In this document: positions 35,458-43,975 of the stretch, in pieces
Position numbering within the stretch: the first letter of the stretch is position 1
How the letters are laid out: each line of letters begins with the position of its first letter
Origin: an uncultured Oscillospiraceae bacterium
GTDB taxonomy: Bacteria; Bacillota; Clostridia; Oscillospirales; Oscillospiraceae
DNA: 64,000 nt
Direction of reading: 5' to 3'
NCBI GenBank assembly: GCA_944386975.1
Contig: CALXDC010000002.1
Coordinates: forward strand, 35,532 to 99,531
Made by a program: the position numbers and the translations under genes
The notes under the pieces: generated by a model
Told to the model about the DNA's origin: nothing
The model's input: the letters and a program-made list of their open reading frames with translations, nothing else
Database searches by the model: none

Positions 35458-36738
35458 TCACAGTGTGACAAGGCCGGCGTCCGCCATCTTTTGAAGGCTC
35501 ATCAAAATGCCGGTTTTCGCGTGATACCAGGTGAGGCCCCCCTGGAAGTAGACGGCGTAAGGGGGGCGGATGGGGCCGTCGGCGGAGAGCTCGATGGAGC
35601 TGCCCTGGACGAAGGCACCGGCGGCCATAATGACGTTGCTGTCGTAGCCGGGCATGGGCCAGGGCTCCGGGGTGACGTAGCTGTCTACCGGCGCGGCAGC
35701 CTGGATGCCCTTGCAGAAGGCCACCATGGCCGCCTCGCTGCCCAGCTCCACCGCCTGGATGATGTCATGGCGGGAGGCGGAGGCGGAGGGGACGCAGCGA
35801 AAGCCCAGCTGTTCATAGAGGCTGGCGGCGAAGATGGCACCCTTCAAGGCCCCGGCGGACACGGTGGGAGCCAGGAAGAAGCCCTGGAAGAGGGCGGGCA
35901 TCAGCCCCAGGTTGGCGCCCACCTCCTGGCCGAGACCGGGGGCGGACAGCCGGTAGCCGCAGCGGTCCACGCAGGATTTCGTCCCGCAGATGTAGCCGCC
36001 GATGGGGGCGAGGCCGCCGCCGGGGTTCTTGATGAGACTGCCCACCACCATATCGGCCCCCACGTCGGAGGGCTCCACCGTCTCCACAAACTCTCCGTAG
36101 CAGTTGTCCACCATGCAGATTACATCGGGCTTAATGGCTTTGCAGAAGGCGATCAGCTCCCCGATCTGTGCCACAGAGAAGGTGGGACGGGTGGCGTAGC
36201 CCTTGGAGCGCTGAATGGTGATGACCTTGGTCGTGGGGCCAATGGCGGCCCGGATGCCGTCATAGTCGAAGCTTCCGTCCTCCAGAAGGTCCACCTGCCG
36301 GTAGGTGACGCCGTACTCCGCCAGAGAGCAGGGGGAGGGACGGATACCGATGACCTCCTGGAGGGTGTCGTAGGGGGCGCCCACAGGAGAGAGAAGCTCA
36401 TCTCCGGGAAGGAGATTGGCGGAGAGGGCCACGGTGAGCGCGTGGGTGCCGCAGGTGATCTGGGGCCGCACCAGGGCTGCCTCTGTGTGAAATACGTCGG
36501 CGTAGACCTGTTCCAGCTTCTCCCGGCCCGCGTCGTTGTAGCCGTAGCCGGTGGTGGCGGCAAAGCAGGCCGCGTCCACCCGGTTTTTCTGGAAGGCCAA
36601 AAGCACCTTGGCCTGGTTGTACTCCGCCGTCCGGTCAATCGCTTCAAACCGGGGGCGCAGTGCCTCCAGGGCCGCCTCTCCCATCTCATAAACCGCCTTC
36701 CCGATGCCCAGGGAGGCATACAACGTCTGTCTCTCCAT
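35458..36738 (-). CDS. Methionine gamma-lyase family PLP enzyme (YnbB-like)
   Basis: 426 aa from the ATG at 36738. A longer start at 36765 (nine residues more) would sit about 8 nt from the predicted RNA start and lacks a ribosome site; AAAGGAA lies before 36738. Fold type I PLP enzyme with QITCGTHALTVALSANLLPGDE, CMVDNCYGEFVE and the Schiff-base lysine in VGSLIKNPGGGLAP, followed by QEVGANLGLMP. This is the family once annotated as aluminium resistance protein. Probably a C-S lyase; the substrate is not established. Confidence 0.85.
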   Translation of the reverse strand: MERQTLYASLGIGKAVYEMGEAALEALRPRFEAIDRTAEYNQAKVLLAFQKNRVDAACFAATTGYGYNDAGREKLEQVYADVFHTEAALVRPQITCGTHALTVALSANLLPGDELLSPVGAPYDTLQEVIGIRPSPCSLAEYGVTYRQVDLLEDGSFDYDGIRAAIGPTTKVITIQRSKGYATRPTFSVAQIGELIAFCKAIKPDVICMVDNCYGEFVETVEPSDVGADMVVGSLIKNPGGGLAPIGGYICGTKSCVDRCGYRLSAPGLGQEVGANLGLMPALFQGFFLAPTVSAGALKGAIFAASLYEQLGFRCVPSASASRHDIIQAVELGSEAAMVAFCKGIQAAAPVDSYVTPEPWPMPGYDSNVIMAAGAFVQGSSIELSADGPIRPPYAVYFQGGLTWYHAKTGILMSLQKMADAGLVTL

Positions 36739-36779
36739 CACGCCGACACTGTTCCTTTCTTCCATACAAATTCCGAACC

Positions 36780-36808
36780 ATGATACCACGGAGTCTCCCC
36801 CTTTTCAA
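36780..36808 (-). promoter_or_regulatory. SigA-type promoter of the methionine gamma-lyase-like gene
   Basis: Minus strand TTGAAA, 17-base spacer, TATCAT. Confidence 0.6.
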
Positions 36809-36907
36809 CGGTATTTTTGCCGATTTTTCCCTTTTTTTATTGAGATTCTTTCAGCGCTGGGGTGAGGGGGTGGGTTATGAATATTTTGTAAAACTATTCA
36901 TGCGGCC

Positions 36908-36936
36908 TTGTATAGACAGGGAAAGTGTGGTATACT
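36908..36936 (+). promoter_or_regulatory. Promoter of the OLE RNA
   Basis: TTGTAT, 17-base spacer, TATACT. Predicted start near 36943 coincides with the 5' arm of the RNA's closing helix. Confidence 0.7.
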
Positions 36937-36942
36937 AAGTGA

Positions 36943-37603
36943 CGCTAAGCAGCGGCGCAGTATCCTAGTCGGAGCTGCCGTTTCTGAAGAAGGGCCTAAA
37001 AATCCTTTTAAGGGCATAGCTGTGAAACCCTTGGTGCCTGCTTCTTACGCCCAGTTTGGGGTGGGTGCTGAGCGGGAAACGCGGAACCCCGCGTTTGCGG
37101 CGGTAGGGCGTTCTCCAATGGCATGGGGAAGCCGACCCTACCGTCGTGGAGACCTGGACTTGTGCGAGGGCGAACTCCCCTGGTGGTACCCCGACCTTCG
37201 TACGACCCAGGCTGGAACCTGCATTGCGGTGGGACCCGGCCTTTGCGCCGGCGCTGTGTGCAGAGTAGCCTTCCTTGCGTGGACCCGCGCGGATCAGCGC
37301 GCCGAGACACTGCCGCGCCCCGGCCAGGGACGGCGTGTGGAGCGCTTTGAAACCGGGCCTGCAAAAGAGGATAGGAGACGGTAAGGCCGCTGTGGAAATC
37401 ACCTAGGCTGTCATTCCATGGGCAGGCGGAGGGTTGCAGTGCGGACTGAGTGGCAGTCGGGTACCGCGGTCGGCAACGCCGCGGCTGGGCGCTGAAAGGG
37501 AAACCACCTGATCGGCAACGAGAGGCGCGCTCTGGGGAAAGCCAACCCGTACCTAAGCCGTAAGATTACCTCTGCCTGTTGCCGCTGCGTAGCATCTCTC
37601 TTT
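36943..37603 (+). ncRNA. ole: OLE RNA (ornate large extremophilic RNA)
   Basis: About 650 bases with no credible coding frame but strong structure. The two ends pair: GCTAAGCAGCGGC (36944-36956) with GCCGCTGCGTAGC (37581-37593), 12 of 13 positions, followed by CTCTCTTTTTTG. Internal hairpins include AAACGCGG/CCGCGTTT (37077-37096), CGGTAGGG/CCCTACCG (37101-37143) and CCGCGG/CCGCGG (37464-37484). The nonamer TCGGCAACG occurs twice (37470, 37512). Size (~610 nt is typical) and position directly before an OapA-like gene and dxs-tlyA-nadK-argR-recN are those of OLE RNA, which forms a membrane ribonucleoprotein involved in stress responses. RNase P and tmRNA signatures are absent. Exact ends are inferred. 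Confidence 0.85.
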
Positions 37604-37648
37604 TTTGTATGGAATTTTTGAAGTAACAAGTATGTGAGGAAAGAAACT

Positions 37649-38212
37649 GTGGAGACCCAGGAGAACGAAAAAAGAAAGAAAAAGCGGGAGGCGGGCCGGT
37701 TCAGCTGGCCCATTCGCGTCTTTTTCATCGCGGTAGCCCTGTCGGCGGCGCTGAGCCTGGCCTCCGGGCAGCTGCTGGGGCGGGCCACTTTGCCGGTGTC
37801 CTTCCTCATTCTTTTTGCTTTTATTGCGCTGGGCGTCCTTTTCGATGTGGTGGGCGTGGCGGTGACCACCGCCGACGAGCGCCCCTTCCACTCCATGGCC
37901 TCCCACCACCGGCCGGGGGCCAGGGAGGCCCTGCGCCTCATTCGGAAGGCCGGACAGGTCAGCAGCTTCTGCAACGACGTGGTGGGAGATATTTGCGGTA
38001 TTGTCAGCGGCGCCACCGCTGCCGCAGTGGTGACGGCTCTCAGCCGCACCTTCTCTCTCAGCAGTGTGCTGTTATCTCGCGTCGTCACCGCTCTGGTCTC
38101 CGGTCTCACCATCGGGGGCAAGGCGGTGGGCAAGCTCATCGCCATTGAAAAGAGCACGGCGGTGGTGTATGCGGCAGGCAGGTTTTTACATCTGTTCAGC
38201 AGAAAAAGGTAG
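37649..38212 (+). CDS. oapA: OLE-associated membrane protein OapA-like
   Basis: 187 aa from the GTG at 37649, chosen for AGGAAAG 5 bases upstream (an in-frame GTG at 37634 is the alternative). A very basic N-terminus (ENEKRKKKREAGR, residues 5-17) precedes about four membrane helices: IRVFFIAVALSAALSLASG, ATLPVSFLILFAFIALGVLFDVVGVAV, a central ICGIVSGATAAAVVTAL, and SRVVTALVSGLTIGGKAVGK. The FDVVGVAVTTADERPFHSMAS segment recalls the DUF21/CNNM membrane domain of OapA. The basic tail could contact the RNA. Encoded right after the OLE RNA and 10 bases before dxs. Confidence 0.82.
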   Translation: METQENEKRKKKREAGRFSWPIRVFFIAVALSAALSLASGQLLGRATLPVSFLILFAFIALGVLFDVVGVAVTTADERPFHSMASHHRPGAREALRLIRKAGQVSSFCNDVVGDICGIVSGATAAAVVTALSRTFSLSSVLLSRVVTALVSGLTIGGKAVGKLIAIEKSTAVVYAAGRFLHLFSRKR

Positions 38213-38222
38213 GGGGATCTCT

Positions 38223-40082
38223 TTGCTACTGGATACCATTCGGTCCCCGGAGGACCTGAAGAATCTGGATAAAGGCCAGCTGGAACAGCTGTGCGGGGAG
38301 CTGCGGACCTTCCTGGTGGACAGTGTCTCCCGCACCGGCGGCCATCTGGCCTCCAATTTGGGCGCGGTGGAGCTGACGGTGGCCATCCACCGGGTGTTTG
38401 ACACCGGGCGGGACCGCCTGGTCTTCGACGTGGGCCACCAGTGCTATGTCCACAAGATTCTCACCGGCCGGAAGGACCAATTCAATACCCTCCGCCAGCT
38501 GGGAGGCATCGCTGGATTTCCCAAGCCCTTGGAGAGCGTCCACGACGCCTTTGTGGCTGGGCATGCCTCCAACAGCGTGTCTGTGGCCCTGGGCATGGCC
38601 CGGGCCCGCACCCGGCTGGGGGAGGATTATGCGGTGCTGGCTCTCATTGGCGACGGCGCCCTCACCGGCGGCCTCAGCTACGAGGGCCTCAACGACGCAG
38701 GGGCTTCCAACGAGCCCCTCATCGTCATCCTCAACGACAACGGCATGTCCATCAATCCCAATGTGGGGGGCGTGTCCAGCCATCTTGCCTACATCCGCAC
38801 CAGAGCCAGCTACTACCGGTTCAAAAAGCACTATCGGGAGACCCTGGCCCGGCTGCCGGGGGGGCGGAGGCTATACCGCTTCAACCACCGAATCAAAACG
38901 GCGCTGAAGAAGATGTTCTGGCCCTGCACCATGTTTGAGGACATGGGCTTTACCTACTTAGGGCCGGTGGACGGCCACAATGTGGAGCAGCTGTGCCACA
39001 CCCTGCGGTGGGCCAGGGAGCTGAGCTGCCCGGTGCTGATCCATGTAAAGACCCAAAAAGGGAAGGGCTACGCCCCGGCGGAGCGGACCCCGGACGCCTA
39101 CCACGGGGTGGGTCCCTTTGACAAGGAAAAGGGCATTTCACCTGCTGCGGCAAACGACTTTTCCGCCGCCTTCGGCCGCGCTATGGAGAAACTGGCGGCG
39201 GAGGATGGACGGGTGTGCGCCATCACCGCCGCCATGGAGTCGGGGACAGGGCTGGTGGACTTCGCCCGGTACCACCCCGACCGGTTTTTCGATGTGGGCA
39301 TTGCCGAGGGCCACGCGGTGAGCATGGCCGGCGGCATGGCCAAGCAGGGGATGATTCCCGTCTTCGCCGTCTACTCCAGCTTCCTCCAGCGGGGATACGA
39401 CATGCTGCTCCACGATGTGGCGCTGCAGAATCTCCACGTGGTGCTGGCGGTGGACCGGGCGGGGCTGGTGGGAGCTGACGGGGCGACTCACCATGGCGTG
39501 GCGGATATTGCCTTTCTCTCCCCCATCCCCAACTTCACGGTGCTGGCCCCCGGCAGCTTTGCCGAGCTGGAGGATATGCTCCGCCAGGCGGTGCTCTATA
39601 CGGAGGGCCCTGTGGCGGTGCGGTACCCCAGAGGGGGACAGGGGGCGTATAAGGAGCCCTGGAACTGTGAGGACAGCCTCCGGCTCAAAAAGGGGACGGA
39701 TGTGACCATTGTCACCTACGGCACTCTGATCAACGAGGTGTTGGAGGCGTGCCGCCTTCTGGAGGCGGCGGGCATTCAGGCGGAGATTCTCAAGCTCAAC
39801 ACCCTGGCCCCCCTGGTGGCGGAGCCGGTGATTTGGAGCGTTCAGAAGACAGGAAAGCTGGTGGTGGTGGAGGACTGCTTTGCCGTAGGTTCCATCGGCC
39901 AGCAGCTGTGCGCCGCTCTGGCCCGGAGCGGCGTGGCGCCCAGGGCGGTGCGTCTGCTCAACTGTGGGGACAGCTTCGTGCCCCAGGGCACCGTGGCCCA
40001 GCTGCGGCAGGCGCTGAAGCTGGATGGACAGGGGATCTATGAAACGGTATGCGAGGTGTGCAATGGCCAAAGTGAGACTTGA
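38223..40082 (+). CDS. dxs: 1-deoxy-D-xylulose-5-phosphate synthase
   Basis: 619 aa from the TTG at 38223 after AGGGGG, which matches the usual Dxs N-terminus (LLDTIRSPEDLKNL). Thiamine-diphosphate motif GDGALTGGLSYEGLNDAG, substrate histidines in SRTGGHLASNLG and FDVGHQCYVHKIL, and the transketolase pyrimidine domain are intact. It makes DXP from pyruvate and glyceraldehyde-3-phosphate, the first step of the MEP isoprenoid pathway. Overlaps tlyA by 20 bases. Confidence 0.96.
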   Translation: MLLDTIRSPEDLKNLDKGQLEQLCGELRTFLVDSVSRTGGHLASNLGAVELTVAIHRVFDTGRDRLVFDVGHQCYVHKILTGRKDQFNTLRQLGGIAGFPKPLESVHDAFVAGHASNSVSVALGMARARTRLGEDYAVLALIGDGALTGGLSYEGLNDAGASNEPLIVILNDNGMSINPNVGGVSSHLAYIRTRASYYRFKKHYRETLARLPGGRRLYRFNHRIKTALKKMFWPCTMFEDMGFTYLGPVDGHNVEQLCHTLRWARELSCPVLIHVKTQKGKGYAPAERTPDAYHGVGPFDKEKGISPAAANDFSAAFGRAMEKLAAEDGRVCAITAAMESGTGLVDFARYHPDRFFDVGIAEGHAVSMAGGMAKQGMIPVFAVYSSFLQRGYDMLLHDVALQNLHVVLAVDRAGLVGADGATHHGVADIAFLSPIPNFTVLAPGSFAELEDMLRQAVLYTEGPVAVRYPRGGQGAYKEPWNCEDSLRLKKGTDVTIVTYGTLINEVLEACRLLEAAGIQAEILKLNTLAPLVAEPVIWSVQKTGKLVVVEDCFAVGSIGQQLCAALARSGVAPRAVRLLNCGDSFVPQGTVAQLRQALKLDGQGIYETVCEVCNGQSET

Positions 40083-40863
40083 CGTGCTGCTGGTGGAGCA
40101 GGGACTCCAGGAGAGTCGCCAGAAGGCCCAGGCCACCATCATGAGCGGCCAGGTGTTTGTCAACGGCCAGCGGGTGGACAAGCCGGGTACCGCCGTGGCG
40201 GCGGACGCCCAGATCGAGGTCCGGGGCGGCGGCCTCAGATATGTGAGCCGGGGCGGCTTGAAGCTGGAGAAGGCCATGGAGATCTGGCCCATCACCCTGG
40301 AGGGAAAGATCTGTATGGACGTGGGGGCCTCCACCGGCGGTTTTACGGACTGCATGCTCCAAAATGGGGCGGTGAAGGTCTACGCCATCGACGTGGGCTA
40401 CGGCCAGCTGGCCTGGAAGCTCCGCAGCGACAGCCGGGTGGTCTGTCTGGAGCGTACCAACGCCCGGTATCTGAGCCATGAGCTGATTTCTGAGGAGCCG
40501 GACTTCTCCTCGGTGGATGTGAGCTTCATCTCCCTGAAGCTCATTCTCCCTGCCATCGCCGCCGTTTTAAAGGCGGGAGGCCAGGTGGTGTGTCTGGTGA
40601 AGCCCCAATTCGAGGCGGGGAAGGAGAAGGTGGGCAAGAAGGGGGTGGTCCGGGACCCCGCCGTCCACCTGGAGGTGCTGGAGCACTTTCTCGGGCACGC
40701 GAAGGAGAGCGGCTTTACGGTTCTGGATCTGACATACTCCCCCATCCGGGGCCCGGAGGGGAACATCGAGTACCTGGGCCATCTGCGGCTGGGCGCGGGG
40801 GAGGAGCGCTCCTTTGACCTGGCCAACCTGGTGGAGGAATCCCACCGTGTGTTGAAGGAGTGA
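40063..40863 (+). CDS. tlyA: TlyA-family rRNA (cytidine-2'-O)-methyltransferase
   Basis: 266 aa from the ATG at 40063, which gives MAKVRLDVLLVEQGLQESRQKAQATI, the S4 RNA-binding domain (residues 1-65). A FtsJ/RrmJ-type methyltransferase follows with MDVGASTGGFTDCML (SAM motif) and KPQFEAGKEKVGKKGVVRD. It methylates rRNA ribose; hemolysin is an old misnomer. Standard position between dxs and nadK. Confidence 0.92.
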   Translation: MAKVRLDVLLVEQGLQESRQKAQATIMSGQVFVNGQRVDKPGTAVAADAQIEVRGGGLRYVSRGGLKLEKAMEIWPITLEGKICMDVGASTGGFTDCMLQNGAVKVYAIDVGYGQLAWKLRSDSRVVCLERTNARYLSHELISEEPDFSSVDVSFISLKLILPAIAAVLKAGGQVVCLVKPQFEAGKEKVGKKGVVRDPAVHLEVLEHFLGHAKESGFTVLDLTYSPIRGPEGNIEYLGHLRLGAGEERSFDLANLVEESHRVLKE

Positions 40864-40865
40864 CC

Positions 40866-41735
40866 ATGAAGAAGGTGATTTTGTGCCCCAATCCCTACCG
40901 GGACAAGGGGCTTGCGGCGGCCAGAGAGGCGGCGGAGATTCTCAAGGAGGCGGGCATCCGGACGGTGGCCTGTCTGCCCTTCCGAATGGAGGGCCAGGAC
41001 TGCGGGATGGAAACCCGGCCTCTTCAGCAGGAGCTCCGGGGCAGCGACATGATCATCGCCTTCGGCGGCGACGGCACCATCCTCCATCTGGCCAAGACGG
41101 CCGCCACCCACGCCCTGCCGGTGCTGGGGGTGAATTTAGGAAGCCTCGGCTTCATGTCGGAGCTGGAGCGCAACGAGATGCACCTGCTGCGCAATCTCTC
41201 CACCGGGAACTTCACCCGGGAGCGGCGGATGATGATGGACGTCACCGTGGAGCGGGAGGGCCAGAAGGTCTACAATAACATCGGCCTCAACGACGCGGTG
41301 GTCACCAAAGGGGCTGTGGCCCGGGTGATCCGGATGAACGTGTTTGTGGGAAATTCCCGGATGGGTCTTGTGGAGGGGGACGGCATCGTGATCGCCACTC
41401 CCACCGGCTCCACCGCCTATTCCCTGTCCGCCGGCGGCCCCATCGTGGAGCCGGTGGCCCGGAATTTTGTGGTAAGTCCCATCTGTGCCCACTCCATGCA
41501 CTCCAATTCCTATGTGCTTTCCGCCGCCAACACCATCACCGTGGTCCCCAAGGATGTGGGGCGCAAGCCGGTGTTTTTATCTGTGGATGGTGGGCGGGCC
41601 TTCTCCCTTCGGGCGGAGGACCGGGTGGTGATCCGGACCTCCCGCTTTGAAACGGAGCTGATCCGCCTTTCCGATAAGAGTATATTTGATATTTTGCGGA
41701 CGAAGATGACAGGAGAAACCCATCATGAAGAATGA
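40866..41735 (+). CDS. nadK: NAD kinase
   Basis: 289 aa from the ATG at 40866 (GTG at 40860 possible; GAAGGAG fits 40866). FGGDGTILHLAK holds the GGDGT motif and catalytic Asp; NDAVVTKG and DGIVIATPTGSTAYSLSAGGPIV complete the NAD site. It phosphorylates NAD to NADP. Overlaps argR by 11 bases. Confidence 0.95.
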   Translation: MKKVILCPNPYRDKGLAAAREAAEILKEAGIRTVACLPFRMEGQDCGMETRPLQQELRGSDMIIAFGGDGTILHLAKTAATHALPVLGVNLGSLGFMSELERNEMHLLRNLSTGNFTRERRMMMDVTVEREGQKVYNNIGLNDAVVTKGAVARVIRMNVFVGNSRMGLVEGDGIVIATPTGSTAYSLSAGGPIVEPVARNFVVSPICAHSMHSNSYVLSAANTITVVPKDVGRKPVFLSVDGGRAFSLRAEDRVVIRTSRFETELIRLSDKSIFDILRTKMTGETHHEE

Positions 41736-42177
41736 ACGGCAGAACAAAATCTTAGAAATCATTCAGAAAGAGGACATCGACACCCAGGAGATGCTGCTGG
41801 ACCGGTTGGAGCGCATGGGCATTACCTGCACCCAGGCTACCATCTCCCGGGATATCAAGCAGCTCCATCTCATCAAGGAGCCGGTGGGACGGGGAAAGTA
41901 CCGCTACGCCATCTCCATCCACCGCAACAGTCTCAATGTGGCGGACAAGCTGCGGACCATCTTCCGGGAGAGCATTACCAGCATCGACTATGCGGAAAAC
42001 ATCGTGGTGATCAAGACCATGGCGGGCCTCGCCAGCGCGGCGGCGGCGGCCATCGACGGCATGCACATCACCTACATGGTGGGGAGCCTGGCCGGGGACG
42101 ACACCGCCCTTCTGGTCATGCGGGACAAGGAGTCCGCGGCGGTGTTCGCCGAGGAGATCAAGGACATGCTGAAGTGA
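41725..42177 (+). CDS. argR: Arginine repressor ArgR/AhrC
   Basis: 150 aa. N-terminal winged helix (RQNKILEIIQKEDIDTQEMLLDRL, then CTQATISRDIKQLHLIK) and C-terminal hexamerisation/arginine-binding domain with AAAAIDGM and GSLAGDDTALLVMRD. It represses arginine synthesis and activates catabolism when arginine binds. Located between nadK and recN as in most Firmicutes. Confidence 0.94.
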   Translation: MKNERQNKILEIIQKEDIDTQEMLLDRLERMGITCTQATISRDIKQLHLIKEPVGRGKYRYAISIHRNSLNVADKLRTIFRESITSIDYAENIVVIKTMAGLASAAAAAIDGMHITYMVGSLAGDDTALLVMRDKESAAVFAEEIKDMLK

Positions 42178-42217
42178 CCGGTCCCTTGGGAAAACCGGCG
42201 GGGAGGAGGCGGCGGAG

Positions 42218-43918
42218 ATGCTGCAGCTGCTGCATATTGAGAATATCGCGGTGATCGAGGAGGCGGACATCACCTTCGCCCGGGGCTTCAACGCCCTCAC
42301 CGGTGAGACTGGGGCCGGCAAGTCCATCGTCATCGACGCCATGGGCGCGGTGCTGGGTCAGCGGACCAGCCGGGATCTCATCCGCACCGGGGCCGCCAAG
42401 GCCTTCGTCAGCGCTCTCTTTACCGGTGTGCCGCCCCTGTCCGTTCTGGAGGAGAACGGCATCGTCCCGGAAAACGGGGAGCTGATCCTCCAGCGGGAGA
42501 TCTACGGCGACGGGAAAAACGCCTGCCGGGCCAACGGAAGACCCATCACCGTGGCCCAGCTGCGGCAGATCGGCAGCGGCCTTCTCAACATTCACGGCCA
42601 GCACGACGGCCAGCTTCTCCTGGATGAGGAGCGCCATTGCGGCTACCTGGACAGCTTCGGCAGGGTTTTTCCTCAGCTGGAGTCCTACCAGACCTGCTAC
42701 CGCGCCCTGGAGGAGATCCGGCGGAAGATTCGGAGCCTCAGAATGGACGAGGCGGAGCGGGCGCGGCGAGTGGACGCTCTGGAGCACCAGATCGAGGAGA
42801 TTGAACGGGCGGACCTGCGGCCGGGGGAGGAGGAGGCCCTGCTGGAGCGGCGGAACCTCCTTCGCAACAGTGAAAAGTTTCTCTCCGCCGTCCGGGGCGC
42901 CGCCTTCTACCTCAGCGGCGACGAGGACACCACCGGGGCCGTGGCCCTGCTGGAGGAGGCGGAAGGCGCCCTCAGCGGCGCCCGGGGGCTGGGGGACAGG
43001 TTCCTCCAGCTGGCGGAGCGGCTCAACGCTCTTCGGAGCGAGGCATGGGATATCGCTGAGACTGTCCGGGACATGGAGGCGGAGTTGGATTTCTCCCCCG
43101 GGGAGCTGGATGCCATCGAGAGCCGGACAGACCTCATCTACCGTCTGAAGAAGAAGTACGGCGCTACCGTGGAGGAGGTGCTGGACTTTCTGGCCAAAAG
43201 CCAGGAGGAGCTGGACCGGATTCAATTTGCCGACGATACCATCGCCCGGCTGGAGAAGGATTTGGAAAAGGCGGAGCGGAAGGTGGAGAAGGCCGCCGCC
43301 GTGCTGACGGAGGCCCGGAAGGCCGCCGCCACCGTGCTGGAGGGGCGGATCCAGGAGGAGCTTCGCCAGCTGGATATGCCCAAGGTACGCTTCGCCATCT
43401 GCTTTTCTCCCTGCGAGCCGGGGGAGACCGGGGCGGACCAGGTGCGCTTCCTCATGTCCGCCAACGTGGGGGAGGACCTGAAGCCCATTCAGAAGATCGC
43501 CTCCGGCGGCGAGCTGGCCCGGATCATGCTGGCCCTGAAAAACGTGCTGGCGGAGAACGAGTCTGTGGGCACTATGGTCTTCGACGAGGTGGACACCGGC
43601 GTCAGCGGCCGGGCTGCCCAGAAGGTGGCGGAGAAGCTGTGCCAGGTGTCCCGCACCAAGCAGGTGCTCTGCGTAACCCATCTGCCTCAGCTGGCCGCTA
43701 TGGCCGACACCCACTTCTCCGTGGAGAAGGGGGAGCGGGACGGCAGAACCTACACCCGGGTGGTGGAGCTGAGCCGGGTGGAGCGGCGGCAGGAGCTGGC
43801 CCGCCTCACCGGCGGCGCCCACATCACCGAGGCCCAGCTTACGGGCGCTGAGGAGCTGATCCGCGCCGCCGAGTGCTACAAGGCTTCCCAGGGCCTGCGG
43901 CCGGATAAAACCAAGTAA
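42218..43918 (+). CDS. recN: DNA repair protein RecN
   Basis: 566 aa SMC-like ATPase. Walker A at residues 29-36 (GETGAGKS), HGQHDGQLLLDEERHCGYLD, two coiled-coil arms (about 150-350), signature KIASGGELARIMLALK and Walker B VFDEVDTGVSGRAAQKV. It acts early in double-strand break repair. Preceded by GGGGAGGAGG; last gene of the OLE-dxs block. Confidence 0.95.
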   Translation: MLQLLHIENIAVIEEADITFARGFNALTGETGAGKSIVIDAMGAVLGQRTSRDLIRTGAAKAFVSALFTGVPPLSVLEENGIVPENGELILQREIYGDGKNACRANGRPITVAQLRQIGSGLLNIHGQHDGQLLLDEERHCGYLDSFGRVFPQLESYQTCYRALEEIRRKIRSLRMDEAERARRVDALEHQIEEIERADLRPGEEEALLERRNLLRNSEKFLSAVRGAAFYLSGDEDTTGAVALLEEAEGALSGARGLGDRFLQLAERLNALRSEAWDIAETVRDMEAELDFSPGELDAIESRTDLIYRLKKKYGATVEEVLDFLAKSQEELDRIQFADDTIARLEKDLEKAERKVEKAAAVLTEARKAAATVLEGRIQEELRQLDMPKVRFAICFSPCEPGETGADQVRFLMSANVGEDLKPIQKIASGGELARIMLALKNVLAENESVGTMVFDEVDTGVSGRAAQKVAEKLCQVSRTKQVLCVTHLPQLAAMADTHFSVEKGERDGRTYTRVVELSRVERRQELARLTGGAHITEAQLTGAEELIRAAECYKASQGLRPDKTK

Positions 43919-43975
43919 TTTCAAACGCTGCAAGGCGAATTTACTTTACAGAGAAAGCACAGGAGAAAGAACCAC

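Noticed and set aside
36965-37402. Open frames on both strands across the OLE interval
   Set aside because: They are Arg/Pro-rich, lack ribosome sites and contradict each other; they come from GC-rich structured DNA.
36943-37603. RNase P RNA, tmRNA or 6S RNA as identity of the large structured RNA
   Set aside because: I do not see the conserved RNase P core (GAGGAAAGTCC, ACAGAAA), the tmRNA Ala-acceptor ends or a 6S-like long rod. Size, ends and neighbours fit OLE better.
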